64,000 nt of DNA from Curtobacterium sp. MCLR17_007 (GTDB taxonomy: Bacteria; Actinomycetota; Actinomycetes; Actinomycetales; Microbacteriaceae). Both the position numbers and the translations under genes were made by a program. How positions within the stretch are numbered: the first letter of the stretch is position 1; each line of letters starts with the position of its first letter. The DNA lies in NCBI RefSeq assembly GCF_003234655.2, contig NZ_CP126271.1:3348001-3412000 (forward strand). Direction: 5' to 3'. The notes below the pieces were generated by a model. It was not told where the DNA came from. It saw nothing but the letters and a program-made list of their open reading frames with translations, and made no database searches. Positions 63,441 to 64,000 of this stretch are shown piece after piece.

Positions 63441-64000
63441 CCGCGCTGCCGACACGGCCGCCGTGCGCGACGAGACCCCGAGCTTCGAGAACACGTGGAC
63501 CAGGTGCGTCTTCACCGTCGCGTCGGTGATGTGCAGGGACGCGGCGACGTCGCCGTTGGACGCCCCCGACGCGACGAGTCGCAGCACCTCGAGTTCGCGC
63601 GCGGACAGGCTGACCCGTGGTGAGCGCACCCGTTCCATGAGCCGGCTGGCGATGACCGGGGCCAGGGCGCTCTCACCGGCGGCGGCGGCACGGACGGCGG
63701 CCAGCAGCTCGTCCGGCGGGGCGTCCTTGAGCAGGTAGCCGCTCGCCCCGGCCTCGACCGCGCCCAGGATGTCGCCGTCGGTGTCGTAGTTGGTCAGCAC
63801 GAGCACATACGGCGGGGCGTCGAGGGCCCGGATCGCGCGGGTGGCGTCGGCGCCGGTCTGGGACTGCCCGAACTGCAGGTCCATCAGCACGAGTTCGGGT
63901 GCCAGCGCGGCTGCGAGGGCGACGGCGCGCTCCGGTGCGGCGGCCTCGCCGACCACGGTGATGTCGGCCGCGGTGTCGAGCAGCGCGCGCAGTCCGGCCC
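63420..64000 (-). CDS. NarL/LuxR-family response regulator, start beyond window
   Basis: About 193 residues are visible, reading into the window edge; only the extreme N-terminus is missing. Receiver: LVLMDLQFGQS with the phospho-acceptor Asp, LVLTNYD and the conserved Lys in GYLLKDAP. C-terminal LuxR HTH: LSARELEVLRLVASGASNGD, then ATVKTHLVHVFSKLGVSSRT. A GTG at 63956 is an internal codon, because AGLRALLDTAADIT continues upstream in frame. The sensor kinase is probably encoded next, outside the window. Confidence 0.9.
   Translation of the reverse strand, partial: AGLRALLDTAADITVVGEAAAPERAVALAAALAPELVLMDLQFGQSQTGADATRAIRALDAPPYVLVLTNYDTDGDILGAVEAGASGYLLKDAPPDELLAAVRAAAAGESALAPVIASRLMERVRSPRVSLSARELEVLRLVASGASNGDVAASLHITDATVKTHLVHVFSKLGVSSRTAAVSAARSLGLLR

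Noticed and set aside
1..64000. tRNA, rRNA, prophage, insertion sequence or biosynthetic gene cluster
   Set aside because: None was seen: no cloverleaf ending CCA, no transposase or integrase, and no polyketide or peptide synthetase motifs.

Overview
The window is very GC-rich DNA, with dense coding on both strands and strong G/C preference at third codon positions. Gene content and style point to an actinobacterium of the Microbacteriaceae, most like Curtobacterium: LAxTG-type cell-wall sorting, SURF1 and DUF3817 beside guaA, purH-purN with DUF6350, sugar ABC transporters without their own ATPase, and many leaderless genes. The genus is an inference from gene content; no rRNA, tRNA, CRISPR array, prophage or insertion sequence was seen.

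Layout. 1-9.5 kb: purU, a DUF2568 membrane protein, nagA overlapping an APH-fold kinase, a secreted GH92 alpha-mannosidase, a MalY-type PLP enzyme, nagB under a perfect DasR-type operator, and a secreted two-module protein. 9.5-14.2 kb: a Nudix hydrolase and a complete ABC importer (lipoprotein, two permeases, ATPase). 14.3-16.6 kb: DUF1905-like protein, histidine phosphatase and DUF559-type nuclease-fold protein, with two copies of a 53-bp palindromic repeat. 16.9-23.4 kb: sugar ABC importer (binding protein, two permeases) ending in a GH38 alpha-mannosidase. 23.6-30.4 kb: a sortase-anchored lamin-tail-domain protein, a ROK regulator, DedA protein, GNAT, an alkyltransferase-like DNA repair protein and a small secreted protein. 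30.8-35.6 kb: DUF805 protein and a heterodimeric ABC exporter behind a long leader with a candidate leader peptide. 35.6-39.9 kb: purH-purN and a DUF6350 protein. 40-45 kb: serine hydrolase, sucCD, recQ. 45.2-50.6 kb: small proteins, an MpaB-like protein and a three-gene NAD salvage operon (PRPP synthetase-like, NAMPT, NrtR-like). 50.6-56.5 kb: pcrA/uvrD, a glycerophosphodiesterase, and a LacI plus Gfo/Idh sugar operon. 56.7-64 kb: Bax inhibitor-1 family protein, guaA, DUF3817, SURF1, a K+/H+ antiporter pair, a small membrane protein and a LuxR-type response regulator cut by the window end.

Functional themes. GH92 (exported), GH38 (no signal peptide), a sugar importer, NagA and NagB could together break down mannose- and GlcNAc-containing glycans such as N-glycans or fungal mannoproteins; this link is inferred. 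The NAD operon has an inverted repeat over its -35 box, which fits control by its own NrtR-like third gene. The ABC exporter has the sequence asymmetry of BmrCD/TM287-288 type heterodimers, and its upstream leader holds a promoter, a small ORF with a good ribosome site and a hairpin, suggesting attenuation control. These two systems, the 53-bp palindrome, and a recurring GGAGGC-type terminator hairpin (one copy inside a coding region) are the most interesting signals.
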